This document shows positions 17,552 to 26,238 of a DNA stretch of 51,864 bases, one piece after another. The stretch is from the NCBI GenBank assembly GCA_023622765.1, contig JAMNYO010000043.1:1-51864 (forward strand). The letters are read 5' to 3'. The stretch is from Bacteroidota bacterium (GTDB lineage Bacteria; Bacteroidota; Bacteroidia; Bacteroidales; Dysgonomonadaceae). A program made the position numbers and the translations under genes. Within the stretch, counting starts at the first letter, position 1; every line of letters begins with the position of its first letter. Below the pieces are notes generated by a model. That model was not told where the DNA came from. It was given only the letters and a program-made list of their open reading frames with translations, and did no database searches.

Positions 17552-17681
17552 TAATATCTTTGATTCTAGTTGTTGTACCTGAATTAGGTATAGATGGGTC
17601 TACATTTCCATATGTTGTTATACTTTCTATTCTTATTCCACCTGATTTGGCAGGTAGTGTTACATTTAGTGTGTCTCTAGT
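17529..17681 (-). pseudogene. C-terminal fragment of a larger gene
   Basis: A frame of 50 codons with no start codon, bounded upstream by TAG. It reads TRDTLNVTLPAKSGGIRI to KDINGNTLLI, a soluble beta-rich tail. It looks like the 3' end of a longer gene whose body is lost. It overlaps the start of the small membrane protein. Confidence 0.4.
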
Positions 17682-17733
17682 CTAAACCTCTATTAGCCTT
17701 GTTACAAAATTATTCTTTTTTTCCTTTTTCACC

Positions 17734-17970
17734 TCATCCTTGACTTGTATTTTTAATTCTATTAAATCGTGTAGGCCATTTCCTCACTCTGAATGTTTGG
17801 CCATTACGGGAGAAAGTTGTTCCTTTGATAGTAATATAGTATTTGAATTTTATGGTTTTACTTTTGGTGAAATGTAAAACTGATGAAATTTTCAGACCAT
17901 GTTTTTTTACTGGATCAGGTACACTTTTGGGGACAGAATCAAAAACCCTCTCCGGGGTCACATCATTCAA
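17734..17970 (-). CDS. Hypothetical fragment carrying repeat copy B
   Basis: A 78-codon frame, unusually basic, including PKSVPDPVKKHGLKISSV and KFKYYITIKGTTFSRNGQ. The family is not recognised. Its middle is the intact-frame version of the repeat that is frameshifted in copy A. It may be a real small gene, but absence of a clear promoter and its place among remnants argue for a relic. Confidence 0.3.
   Translation of the reverse strand: MNDVTPERVFDSVPKSVPDPVKKHGLKISSVLHFTKSKTIKFKYYITIKGTTFSRNGQTFRVRKWPTRFNRIKNTSQG
17821..17940 (-). repeat. Copy B of an unknown diverged repeat
   Basis: Homologous in inverted orientation to 16171-16287; see copy A. The two copies enclose about 1.5 kb containing the Xre gene and gene remnants. 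Confidence 0.7.
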
Positions 17971-18070
17971 TTTGTTTGTTTTCTGCTCAACCCTTTGATT
18001 ATAAATGTTATGTGTGAGCAGTTAAGGAGTGCCTTCGAGGTTTGAAGACCGTTTCAATAAACCAATCAGT

Positions 18071-18724
18071 ATGTATGAATATTTGAGACGTACTTTCGAG
18101 GAGTTGTCCAACCGGGAGAATGCCGCCATGATGAGCGCATACATGCGTGACAAGTTCGATTTTTATGGCATTAAAACTGTCCCAAGAAGGGCTGTCTACA
18201 AACCCTTTTTAAAAGAGGCCAAGAGAAGAGGTAGGGTCGATTGGCCTTTTCTCGCCCTCTGTTGGCAAGATGCACATAGGGAGTTTCACTATTTCGTCGT
18301 TGATTACCTCATCGGTATGAAAAAATTCCTCACCTACGAAGATATTGACGAGATATGGCCGTTTATTACATCCAAACAGTGGTGGGATACCATCGATATG
18401 CTTAGCACCGTGGTGGGGTATATTGTAGCCAACGATGACCGGGGTGCTGAACTGATGCTCCAATGGTCGGTGAATGATGATTTTTGGGTGCGCCGCGTAG
18501 CCATTATCCATCAACTTCACCGAAAACAGAGGACCAACGTGGAGCTACTGGAACGGGTGGTCGTTAACAATTTAGGTAGCAGCGAGTTTTTTATTAATAA
18601 GGCAATCGGATGGAGTTTAAGAGATTACTCTAAAACCGATCCCGATTGGGTAATAAGCTTCCTGGATAGATATAAAGCCGAGCTAAGCGGCTTAAGTATC
18701 CGGGAAGCAAAAAAATATCTATAA
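18071..18724 (+). CDS. AlkD-like DNA alkylation repair protein
   Basis: A HEAT-repeat protein of the DNA alkylation repair (AlkD) family. Recognisable parts are ENAAMMSAYMRDKFDFYGIKTVPRR near the N-terminus, then WWDTIDMLST, WVRRVAIIHQL and FFINKAIGWSLRDYSKTDP, the last being strongly conserved. AlkD glycosylases remove positively charged alkylpurines such as 3- and 7-methylpurines. A GTG 42 bases upstream in frame is another possible start, but AAGGAG lies directly against it, while the ATG chosen matches the family start. It begins host-like composition after the accessory region, and the next gene follows by 1 base. Confidence 0.88.
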   Translation: MYEYLRRTFEELSNRENAAMMSAYMRDKFDFYGIKTVPRRAVYKPFLKEAKRRGRVDWPFLALCWQDAHREFHYFVVDYLIGMKKFLTYEDIDEIWPFITSKQWWDTIDMLSTVVGYIVANDDRGAELMLQWSVNDDFWVRRVAIIHQLHRKQRTNVELLERVVVNNLGSSEFFINKAIGWSLRDYSKTDPDWVISFLDRYKAELSGLSIREAKKYL

Positions 18725-18725
18725 C

Positions 18726-20507
18726 ATGATGAAAAGGGTATTTATCGTATTTCTTTTATTCTCTCTCGCGAGAGTTGGCTTGATGGCCGAAAACAGCAAA
18801 CATGCTGACTTCGAGTTGGTTTTTGGCGATTATGCCCGGTTCGATCAGGCGATGGTCGAGAAGGTGCTTTCGGAAGAGCATGGTAAACGGCACTACGTGG
18901 ATCATGATGGGGATGGCAAACCTGAAGAGGTTTGGTTCATCGATATGGATTCTCGTCATAAAGATGACAAACGGCCTCTGTTGGTAAGGGTGATTGATAG
19001 GGATAACGACCTTCAGATGGGGGGAGAACCTGATAAAGACAGTGACCTTTGGCTAGCTGACTGGCATGCCGATGGTAAAGTAGATGCCGTTATTAGCTAT
19101 GAAGATACTGATCACGATGATGTTGCCAATCATCAGGGAATATTCTTTCACCATCGGACGCATGGGCTTTGTGTTTTTTGGAACAGTGGGGATGGGGATG
19201 AGAATAACGTGATGATGTACGATATAGACTACACGTACTACCAGGTACCCTGTCAGAGTTATTCTCATTTCGGGGGTGACGATTCGTTTACCTTATACTA
19301 CTTGGATAAGGGAAAATACCTCTCATCTTCGTTGCGGTGGGTACCTTATTGGGAAAACCCGTTTCTGTTTTTCGATGTAAACGGTGACGGTGTAGCGGAA
19401 GAGACCATCCGCATCGAAGGTGAAAGTGAAACGGTAGCCTTCGTTCGGTGGAGTTTCAACCTTCTTCCTGATATTGCGAATCCTCGAAACTACGATGTAA
19501 GCATTACGGCATGTGCCCCGGGATGGACGCCGGAAGCTCATTGGAACAGCACCTATGATTTGATATTAGAGGATGAGGTGACAGAGTCGTGCCTTATAGA
19601 GGGTATCCCCGCGGGCAAAATATTGAAACGCTCTATGGCCAAAGAGTATCTCTCCTCAATCACTTGGGCCAGGGTGCTATTCGTGTGGGATGAGATAGAC
19701 CTGAACGTGGCTTGGAAAAATGTCAATGACACGATTTCCCGATGGGAGGGAATTATTACCGAAAGCTATAAGGATGAGGATGTTTTTATGCCGCAAGTCG
19801 GAGGCCCCGCTTGCGGACCCTTTAACAAACGATACGCGTTGATACTGCATCCCGAGAAACCCAATGAATACTACTACAACCCGGCGGAACAAAAAATAGG
19901 TATAAAAAACAGCGATTTGGCGTGGCTGGATGTCGACTTTGATGGTGATCGACAAAGGGATATGTATTACAAGGGGATCGATACGGATAAGGACGGTATC
20001 ATCGACGTGATAGAATTGGATGTGGATGGTGATGGTGAAGTAGATGACAGGTGGAGTGTTGATGTTTCCAACATCAAGGAGATGACATGGGACTTTTATA
20101 GCATGAATGAAGTGTATGCTCCTATTATAGTACGTGAGCCGGAGCGCAAGTACCTGTTGACGCGGTCCCTTGCCGCGGCACTCGAGTCCATACAAAACGG
20201 ATGGGGAGATGATCCGGTTTATCAATTGCTTACCGGTAAATTCGAGAATGCAGGTATTTACACTCAATATGCTAATCGACTGATTCATAGTGATGAATCC
20301 GTGCTGTATTATTTGACGCTGCTGCAAGACAGGCAAATCGTACGATTGAAAAAGTCAGGTGCTGGGAGTGAAGGGTTCTGGCAAAAATTCAACCAGGCAA
20401 GGAGTCAAGGCAACACAGAGGCTATGTTCGAGGCGGTGAATAAAGAATTCAAGATAAAGGGTAGAGGGATCAACTACAAGCAGTGGATAAAAGAGATACG
20501 TCAATGA
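18726..20507 (+). CDS. Exported protein with repeated Ca-binding DxDxDG loops
   Basis: A 593-residue protein with a signal peptide (MKRVFIVFLLFSLARVGLMA). It contains at least four EF-hand or thrombospondin-type loops: DHDGDGKPEE, DVNGDGVAEE, DFDGDRQRD and DTDKDGIIDVIELDVDGDGEVDD. These are likely Ca2+ ligands holding extracellular beta domains. No catalytic motif is recognised. It lies directly behind the AlkD gene and 79 bases before a GH20 hexosaminidase, so a surface or periplasmic role in glycan handling is possible by context only. Confidence 0.6.
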   Translation: MMKRVFIVFLLFSLARVGLMAENSKHADFELVFGDYARFDQAMVEKVLSEEHGKRHYVDHDGDGKPEEVWFIDMDSRHKDDKRPLLVRVIDRDNDLQMGGEPDKDSDLWLADWHADGKVDAVISYEDTDHDDVANHQGIFFHHRTHGLCVFWNSGDGDENNVMMYDIDYTYYQVPCQSYSHFGGDDSFTLYYLDKGKYLSSSLRWVPYWENPFLFFDVNGDGVAEETIRIEGESETVAFVRWSFNLLPDIANPRNYDVSITACAPGWTPEAHWNSTYDLILEDEVTESCLIEGIPAGKILKRSMAKEYLSSITWARVLFVWDEIDLNVAWKNVNDTISRWEGIITESYKDEDVFMPQVGGPACGPFNKRYALILHPEKPNEYYYNPAEQKIGIKNSDLAWLDVDFDGDRQRDMYYKGIDTDKDGIIDVIELDVDGDGEVDDRWSVDVSNIKEMTWDFYSMNEVYAPIIVREPERKYLLTRSLAAALESIQNGWGDDPVYQLLTGKFENAGIYTQYANRLIHSDESVLYYLTLLQDRQIVRLKKSGAGSEGFWQKFNQARSQGNTEAMFEAVNKEFKIKGRGINYKQWIKEIRQ

Positions 20508-20586
20508 GGTTCCCTGATCACTTAAATGCATTTAAAGTGCTATTTGTCACATGTATGCAATGTATTATTGATGAAAATTACATAAA

Positions 20587-22230
20587 ATGAGAAAAATCAG
20601 AACGATTTGTCTATCGGGCTTTTTATTGATGATTGTTTCATGCGTACAAAAAGAGACGGTCACTGTTCATTATGACGTGGTACCTCTTCCGCGAGAAATA
20701 ACTACAAATGATGATAAGCCGTTTGTATTGAACAGGTCAACCGCTATCGGTTACCCGAAGGGGAACGATAAATTAAAAGAAAGCGCGGAGTTTTTATCGG
20801 GATATATACTCGAAACCACAGGAGTAAAATTGACAGTAAGAGAATCGGGGAGTGGTGACAATACCATAATGCTTGAGACCGGATTGACACACGATAATGA
20901 AGAGGCTTACCATATAGCTGTTTCCGAGAAAGGAATCGTGATAAAGGGAGTTTCCGATAATGGTGTCTTCTACGGTGTGCAAACATTAAGGAAATCACTT
21001 TCGCCCTCTTTTAAAGGTAAAAATATTCATTTCCCTGCCGGAACCATTACCGACTACCCGAGGTTTGGTTATCGGGCTGCCTTGTTTGATGTGGGGAGAC
21101 ACTACTTTCCCACCGACTTCATTAAAAGATTTATTGACATACTGGTGTTACACAATGTGAACTACTTTCATTGGCATCTTACGGAAGATCAGGGATGGCG
21201 TGTAGAGATAAAAAAGTATCCCAAGCTAACGGAAATAGGGAGCGTAAGAAAAGAGACCCTCGTGGGGCATTTGCAAAGAAAACCTCAGCAATTTGATAAC
21301 ACACCACATTGGGGGTTCTATACACAAGAGGAGATAAAGGATATTGTAAAATATGCACAGGAGAGGTACATAACCATTATTCCCGAAATAGATTTACCAG
21401 GACATATGCTTTCAGCTCTGGCCTCCTATCCTGAGTTGGGATGCACGGGGGGACCTTATGAAGTAGCCACTAAATGGGGAATCTTTGAAGATGTGCTTTG
21501 CATGGGTAAAGAGACCACCTACCAATTTTTAGAAGATGTATTTACTGAAATCACGGAGTTATTTCCCTCGGAATACATACATATTGGTGGGGATGAATGT
21601 CCTAAAGTACGTTGGGAAGTTTGCCCTCATTGTCAGGCAATGATAAAGAAGTTAGGCCTGAAAAGTGATGGTGGGCGTACGAAAGAGCAAAAATTGCAAA
21701 GCTATGCGATGCTGGAGGTCGAAAAGTTCCTTAAAGGGAAAAATCGTCGTGTCATTGCCTGGGAAGAGATCCTGGACGGGGGGATCGCCGATAATCCTAT
21801 TGTAATGTCCTGGCTTAAGGAAGGCAGTGGAGCAGAGGCTGCTCAAGGGGGTTATGATGTCATCATGGCTCCACATGAAGCGGTGTATCTTGACTATTAC
21901 CAATCAGAAGACAGGGAAAATGAACCACTGGCCATAGGTGGGTACATCCCGATACAAAGGGTGTATCATTTTGAACCTGTCCCCAAAGAGTTGACTGAAG
22001 AGGAGGGCAAAAAGATCATCGGTACACAGGTAAATCTCTGGACGGAGTATATCTCCACACCCGAACATGCCGAATACATGTTGCTGCCTCGCTTGGCGGC
22101 AATAAGTGAAGTGCAATGGTCAGATCCAGAAGCAAAAGATTTCGAGTCGTTCCGCTCACGTTTGAGTAACCTATTCCAGTTTTACGACCTGTACCACTAC
22201 AATGCCGCGAGACATATTTTAGCTGAATAA
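20587..22230 (+). CDS. Beta-N-acetylhexosaminidase, GH20, lipoprotein
   Basis: A 547-residue lipoprotein (signal ending LLMIVSC) that should remove terminal beta-GlcNAc or GalNAc from glycans outside the cytoplasmic membrane. An N-terminal GH20b-type domain (residues 25-150) precedes the TIM barrel, which begins at DYPRFGYRAALFDVGRHYF. Key motifs are NYFHWHLTEDQGWR, IPEIDLPGHM and HIGGDECPK; the Asp-Glu pair of the last (about residue 337) is the substrate-assisted catalytic pair. It ends with WTEYISTPEHAEYMLLPR, also typical. The gene appears complete. Confidence 0.95.
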   Translation: MRKIRTICLSGFLLMIVSCVQKETVTVHYDVVPLPREITTNDDKPFVLNRSTAIGYPKGNDKLKESAEFLSGYILETTGVKLTVRESGSGDNTIMLETGLTHDNEEAYHIAVSEKGIVIKGVSDNGVFYGVQTLRKSLSPSFKGKNIHFPAGTITDYPRFGYRAALFDVGRHYFPTDFIKRFIDILVLHNVNYFHWHLTEDQGWRVEIKKYPKLTEIGSVRKETLVGHLQRKPQQFDNTPHWGFYTQEEIKDIVKYAQERYITIIPEIDLPGHMLSALASYPELGCTGGPYEVATKWGIFEDVLCMGKETTYQFLEDVFTEITELFPSEYIHIGGDECPKVRWEVCPHCQAMIKKLGLKSDGGRTKEQKLQSYAMLEVEKFLKGKNRRVIAWEEILDGGIADNPIVMSWLKEGSGAEAAQGGYDVIMAPHEAVYLDYYQSEDRENEPLAIGGYIPIQRVYHFEPVPKELTEEEGKKIIGTQVNLWTEYISTPEHAEYMLLPRLAAISEVQWSDPEAKDFESFRSRLSNLFQFYDLYHYNAARHILAE

Positions 22231-22298
22231 AGATGATGCTTTAAGCTGGAGCCAAGATGCTTTACCCGCAACAGCTTGCTTGTTTAGGAAAAAATGGA

Positions 22299-22306
22299 TA
22301 CTTTTG
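22299..22306 (+). promoter_or_regulatory. -7 element upstream of the EEP gene
   Basis: TACTTTTG fits TAnnTTTG and lies 30 bases before the ATG. No clear TTTG is found at the expected -33 distance. Confidence 0.45.
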
Positions 22307-22336
22307 GGCATTGTCTCAATAAAAATGCAGTAAACA

Positions 22337-23176
22337 ATGAGAGTAGTAATCGCATCTATCTGCCTGGCTATGGCAATCAGTTTGAATATTTCCGCGCAAA
22401 CCGAACTTCGGGTTGCCTCCTATAACCTGAGGATGGACACCCCGCGCGATGGGGAGAACGCCTGGTCTAACAGGAAAGAGATGGTGAAAGGGTTGATTCG
22501 TTTTCATCAGCTCGATATCGTGGGGACCCAAGAGGGGTTCAAGCACCAACTGGAGGATATTCTCGAAATTGGGGGTTACGACTACGTGGGTGCAGGGCGA
22601 GACGATGGGAAAGACGCGGGGGAGCATTCGGCCATCCTGTTCAATACCCGGAGGTTAGCCCTTCTCGATAACGGAGATTTCTGGTTCTCGGAAACCCCCG
22701 AAGTGCCTGGCAAGGGGTGGGATGCCACCTGTTGCAACCGCATTTGCTCTTGGGCCAAGTTCAAGGAGGTAGAGACCGGAACGGAGTTTTTCGTGTTTAA
22801 CGCGCACTACGATCACGAGGGCAAGGTGGCTCGGTACAACTCTTCGCTGTTGCTTTTGGAACGGATGGAGAAAATTGCCGATGGGTACCCGCTGTTCGCG
22901 ACCGGCGACTTCAACGCGGTCCCCGAGGCTGAGCCCATACAGCTTATTTATGATTCAGGCAAGCTGAACGATTCGTACCTGGTGACCCTTGAACCGCCTT
23001 ATGGTACCGTGGGTACCTTCAACTCCTTCAGTCTCGAGGCGCCTATGAAAAACCGGATCGACTACATATGGGTTACCCCCGGTATCACGGTAGAGCGGTA
23101 CGGTGTGCTCAATGACATGCAGCACGGGCGATTCCCCTCCGATCATTTCCCGGTAGTTATTGATACTTCGTTTTAG
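22337..23176 (+). CDS. Secreted endonuclease/exonuclease/phosphatase (EEP) family protein
   Basis: A 279-residue exported hydrolase of the DNase I-like fold. The signal peptide is VVIASICLAMAISLNISAQ. Metal and catalytic motifs in order: ASYNLRMDTP, VGTQEGF (metal Glu), FNAHYDH, TGDFNAVP, RIDYIWV and SDHFPV (terminal Asp-His). Related Bacteroidetes proteins are phosphodiesterases or phosphatases of uncertain substrate. It may follow the hexosaminidase functionally, but it has its own promoter-like element. Confidence 0.9.
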   Translation: MRVVIASICLAMAISLNISAQTELRVASYNLRMDTPRDGENAWSNRKEMVKGLIRFHQLDIVGTQEGFKHQLEDILEIGGYDYVGAGRDDGKDAGEHSAILFNTRRLALLDNGDFWFSETPEVPGKGWDATCCNRICSWAKFKEVETGTEFFVFNAHYDHEGKVARYNSSLLLLERMEKIADGYPLFATGDFNAVPEAEPIQLIYDSGKLNDSYLVTLEPPYGTVGTFNSFSLEAPMKNRIDYIWVTPGITVERYGVLNDMQHGRFPSDHFPVVIDTSF

Positions 23177-23232
23177 AAGGGGTAGTTGTCATCAATACTC
23201 TGTCACAAAGGAAGGTTGTCAGAATTCAAAAA

Positions 23233-24378
23233 ATGACGGAACGATTAAATGGGATGACGCGACGGGGATTTATTAAAACCTCCGGTGCTCTCGCGGGAAC
23301 GGCGTTAATCACTCCCTTTGCCTATGGCAACATGTTTACCCACGATCCAAAACCGTGGAAGGTTGCCATCGTGAAAGACAAGTCAAAAGAGATGTTTGGC
23401 TTACACGGGATGCATGTGGCATTTCGGGGTCTTCCCAACGTTAAGGTGGTTGGCCTCGTGGATGGTAGGGAGCAGATACGTTTTTTTGCCGAACATGGTT
23501 GCCATATATACTGCGAAAAGCCGTTAACCGCTTTCCTGCATGAAGCGGATGAAATCATCGATATCGCGGAGAAAAACAATATCAAAATCGCCATGGCCCA
23601 TCCATGTCGAAACGGGCAGGGCTACATTACCATGAAACGACTAATCGAGTCAGGTAAGATTGGTGTTCCGCTTACGGTTCAAGGTTGGGGTAAGAGTGAT
23701 TACCGCGGTGGTGGAGAGGACATGATGACACTGGGAACACATATCTTCGATTTGATGATTTTCCTGTTCGGGAATCCGGAATATTTGTCAGCCGACGTGC
23801 GGGTGAACGGGAAACCGTTCGTTGGCCCGGAATTGACCAAAACGGCCGAGCCAATTGGACCGACGGCGGGCGATGAACTATTCGCGACCTTCCGATTTCC
23901 CAACGGTGTGAGGGGTACTTTCGAAAGCCGTAGGAATCTCTATAGCATTGACAATCGTATGGGGGTTTGTGTCACCGGGAGCAAGGGGATGTTGTCACTC
24001 CGTTTTTCCGATGCTCATCGTGAAGAACAACCCCTTCGCTTCAGCAACGCGCCCTGTGCACCGGCGAATGAGTCTGTAAATGAAATAATAGCATTACAGG
24101 AAGACCGTGTGATTCCAGGTGCTCAACCACTGGATTACTCGCTATTGGGAACGGATGATGTTCCTCTCGGTCCCATCTTTATTGAAGCGGGACGCTTCGC
24201 GGTTTGGGACCTGATGCAAGCGATTCAAGAGAACCGCCAACCGATAACGAATATCTACGATGCCCGAACGGCTTTGGAAATGATATACGGTGTATACGCG
24301 TCACACCTGTCGCAGAACCCGGTCTATTTTCCACTAAAAGATCGGGAACATCCCCTGGCTAAATTCGAAACTCGCTAA
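23233..24378 (+). CDS. Gfo/Idh/MocA oxidoreductase with internal in-frame deletion
   Basis: A 381-codon frame with a twin-arginine-like signal (MTRRGFIKTSGALAGTA; start may be this Met, residue 9). The family binds NAD(P) and oxidises sugars or cyclitols. The conserved blocks LVDG (end of Rossmann beta-2) and AEHGCHIYCEKPLTA (beta-5) are only about eight residues apart; family members have roughly 50 more between them. The loss, near 23473-23487, keeps the frame but removes beta-3 and beta-4 of the dinucleotide fold. The C-terminal domain (EDMMTLGTHIFDLM and onward) is present. The product is probably inactive. An aldo/keto reductase follows by 6 bases. Confidence 0.8.
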   Translation: MTERLNGMTRRGFIKTSGALAGTALITPFAYGNMFTHDPKPWKVAIVKDKSKEMFGLHGMHVAFRGLPNVKVVGLVDGREQIRFFAEHGCHIYCEKPLTAFLHEADEIIDIAEKNNIKIAMAHPCRNGQGYITMKRLIESGKIGVPLTVQGWGKSDYRGGGEDMMTLGTHIFDLMIFLFGNPEYLSADVRVNGKPFVGPELTKTAEPIGPTAGDELFATFRFPNGVRGTFESRRNLYSIDNRMGVCVTGSKGMLSLRFSDAHREEQPLRFSNAPCAPANESVNEIIALQEDRVIPGAQPLDYSLLGTDDVPLGPIFIEAGRFAVWDLMQAIQENRQPITNIYDARTALEMIYGVYASHLSQNPVYFPLKDREHPLAKFETR

Positions 24379-24384
24379 TAACAC

Positions 24385-25425
24385 ATGATGATGAGGAATA
24401 AAATGACGCGTCGTGAATATCTTTCACTGACGGCTGCAGCTGCTGCCGCTGCCACTCTTGGCAGTAGTTTAGGCTGTGGCAGCACACAAAAGTTCGAAGC
24501 CACGCGAAAGAAAAAGTCGCTCATCCCAACACGGGTGTTGGGAAAGACAGGGGTAGAGGTGCCTATTATCGGTTTTGGTACCGGCAGCAAATTTCAAAGC
24601 GCCCACGCCGGCCGCGAAGACGAGGCGGTTCAACTGCTTCATCAAGCGGTTAATCTTGGCATCAATTGGTTAGAAACCGCGCACATATACGGCAAAGACG
24701 GTTGGGCTGAAAAAATGGTGGGACAGGTGCTCAAAACACGCCGTAAGGAGGTTTTCGTTACCACGAAAATCCACGACCGTACCTACGACGACATCATGCG
24801 CCAAGTCGAGATTTCGTTGGAACGTCTCCAGACAGATCACATTGATTTATTGCTTATCCATTGGCTTAAAGCAGATGAGAGCGATATTCTTGGACAAAAG
24901 GGATATAGCGTTGAAACTTTCTACAAGCTGCGAGAGCAGAAAGTAGCGCGCTTCATTGGTGTTTCGTCGCACGACCAGCCGCTCGAGATGAAGCGTTTTA
25001 TCGAGCGCTACGATTTTGATTGTGTTCAAATGGCATTAAACGCGGCGATGGTGGGTGTTACCGAGCCAGGCTGGCGTCTCGCCCCTGAAGTCTCGAATCC
25101 CAGCTTTGAAGCCGTGACGGTACCTGCCGCGCGAAAAAAGAATATGGGAATCATCGCGATGAAGACCCTTGGGTATGGACATCTACTGGGCTCCTCCCCT
25201 GACAAAGCCGATGCCCAATCGCTCATGCGTTACGCCTGGAGCCTCCCCATCGCCTCCGCCATGGTGGGCATGACCAGCGTTGAAGAGGTAGAACAGAATG
25301 CCAGGTGGGCATCAACATTTCAAAAGATGTCGCAGGGCGAAATGCGTGAGCTTTCCAACCGGCTATCCTTGACGAACCGGGCAGCACTCGAGGGCTTTTT
25401 CGCCCACCATAGCGACTCCTTTTAA
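24385..25425 (+). CDS. Aldo/keto reductase with Tat-type signal
   Basis: A 346-residue enzyme. The N-terminus MTRREYLSLTAAAAAAATLGSSLGCG combines a twin-arginine motif with a possible lipobox, so it is likely exported after folding. The AKR barrel starts at RVLGKTGVEVPIIGFGTG. The tetrad is visible: Asp is replaced by the ETAHIYG segment (Tyr in IYG), then TTKIHDR (Lys) and DHIDLLLIHWL (His). GIIAMKTLGYG and a C-terminal MSQGEMRELSNRL follow. It directly follows the Gfo/Idh gene, a common pairing in sugar oxidation clusters. Substrate unknown. Confidence 0.88.
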   Translation: MMMRNKMTRREYLSLTAAAAAAATLGSSLGCGSTQKFEATRKKKSLIPTRVLGKTGVEVPIIGFGTGSKFQSAHAGREDEAVQLLHQAVNLGINWLETAHIYGKDGWAEKMVGQVLKTRRKEVFVTTKIHDRTYDDIMRQVEISLERLQTDHIDLLLIHWLKADESDILGQKGYSVETFYKLREQKVARFIGVSSHDQPLEMKRFIERYDFDCVQMALNAAMVGVTEPGWRLAPEVSNPSFEAVTVPAARKKNMGIIAMKTLGYGHLLGSSPDKADAQSLMRYAWSLPIASAMVGMTSVEEVEQNARWASTFQKMSQGEMRELSNRLSLTNRAALEGFFAHHSDSF

Positions 25426-25483
25426 ATAGCCAAGTCATTAAATACCCTTTGAAGTGATTAATGTCAACACCAAAAAGTTTTGA

Positions 25484-25893
25484 ATGAAACCGACACTCTT
25501 TCTTTTTGCTTTCGCGGTTGTTTTCCTCAACCCTGTATGCCGCGGATAATCAGCCGCGGCAGCTCAACGACTCTATCCGATTGGATGAGGTTGTTGTTAC
25601 TGGTACGATGCCGAAAGTGAACCTGAGAAGCGTGCCGATGAGCATATTGGTCGTGACGGAACGGCAGATTTAAAACCGGCCTTCAATATATCGGTAACCT
25701 CTATACAGCGGTTAAGCCGGAGCCGGTAAAGGATAGCTTCTTCTTATGGAATGCCCGCGCCAACTACCAGGTACTTGATTGGCTCAACCTCTTCCTGAAA
25801 GGTGAGAACCTTCTTGGGCAGGAGTACGAGATCAATGCCGGTTACCCGATGCCTAAAGCTACGGTATTTGGCGGCATTCGGTTGGATTTTTGA
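25484..25893 (+). pseudogene. TonB-dependent receptor reduced to both ends
   Basis: The start reads as a signal peptide (MKPTLFLFAFAVVF). A frame change is needed to reach AADNQPRQLNDSIRLDEVVVTGT, a TonB-box and plug beginning that ends at a stop after VVTERQI. Directly after, another frame reads GLQYIGNLYT, WLNLFLKGENLLGQEYEINAGYPMPK and a final GGIRLDF, the last barrel strands of a BtuB-type receptor. About 600 codons of plug and barrel are missing, so the gene is a deletion derivative. Confidence 0.88.
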
Positions 25894-25942
25894 TGGAGCG
25901 GGGCGTTGTTAAGGTTCAACCCGTGTTAAGGTTGTCACCCGT

Positions 25943-26143
25943 TTACATCCCGTGTTGACGGCAAGCTTCGAGGTAGTCGTCGATGCCCGCTTCAAAGTCG
26001 GCTCTGAGTTCGTTAATGGAACTGCCCTCGTAGGTGATAAGGTGACGTTTGTCTATCCCGAGTACTTTCCCGTAAAGGCAGTCATCTTCTCTACTGTATT
26101 CTATGCTTCCTTCGTAGTGTTTATACGTGAGTGTATTGCTCAT
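25943..26143 (-). CDS. Truncated HicB-family antitoxin, no HicA seen
   Basis: A 66-residue HicB N-terminal domain (MSNTLTYKHYEGSIEYSREDDCLYGKVLG). An ATG 33 bases upstream in frame is an alternative start. Full HicB proteins continue with a C-terminal DNA-binding part; here the frame stops at RQHGM. No HicA toxin of about 60 residues is found beside it. The stop lies 50 bases from the end of the TonB receptor remnant, so both may have been clipped by the same rearrangement. Confidence 0.7.
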   Translation of the reverse strand: MSNTLTYKHYEGSIEYSREDDCLYGKVLGIDKRHLITYEGSSINELRADFEAGIDDYLEACRQHGM

Positions 26144-26238
26144 TTTCGTGTCTATTGTTTTCTCTTTTGTACTCATAGCAAAAACGCCGCCGATTGGAGG
26201 ATTTGGGGATTATCACGAAAAGGAAGTAGTTAGTGCGG

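Noticed and set aside
14456-18028. tRNA-Gly as integration site of the 14.5-18 kb AT-rich region.
   Set aside because: No copy of the tRNA-Gly 3' end was found near the right side and no integrase is visible.
20519-20539. Near-palindrome CACTTAAATGCATTTAAAGTG as operator or terminator.
   Set aside because: It lacks a T run and a matching regulator; AT-rich palindromes like this occur by chance, so it was not listed as a feature.
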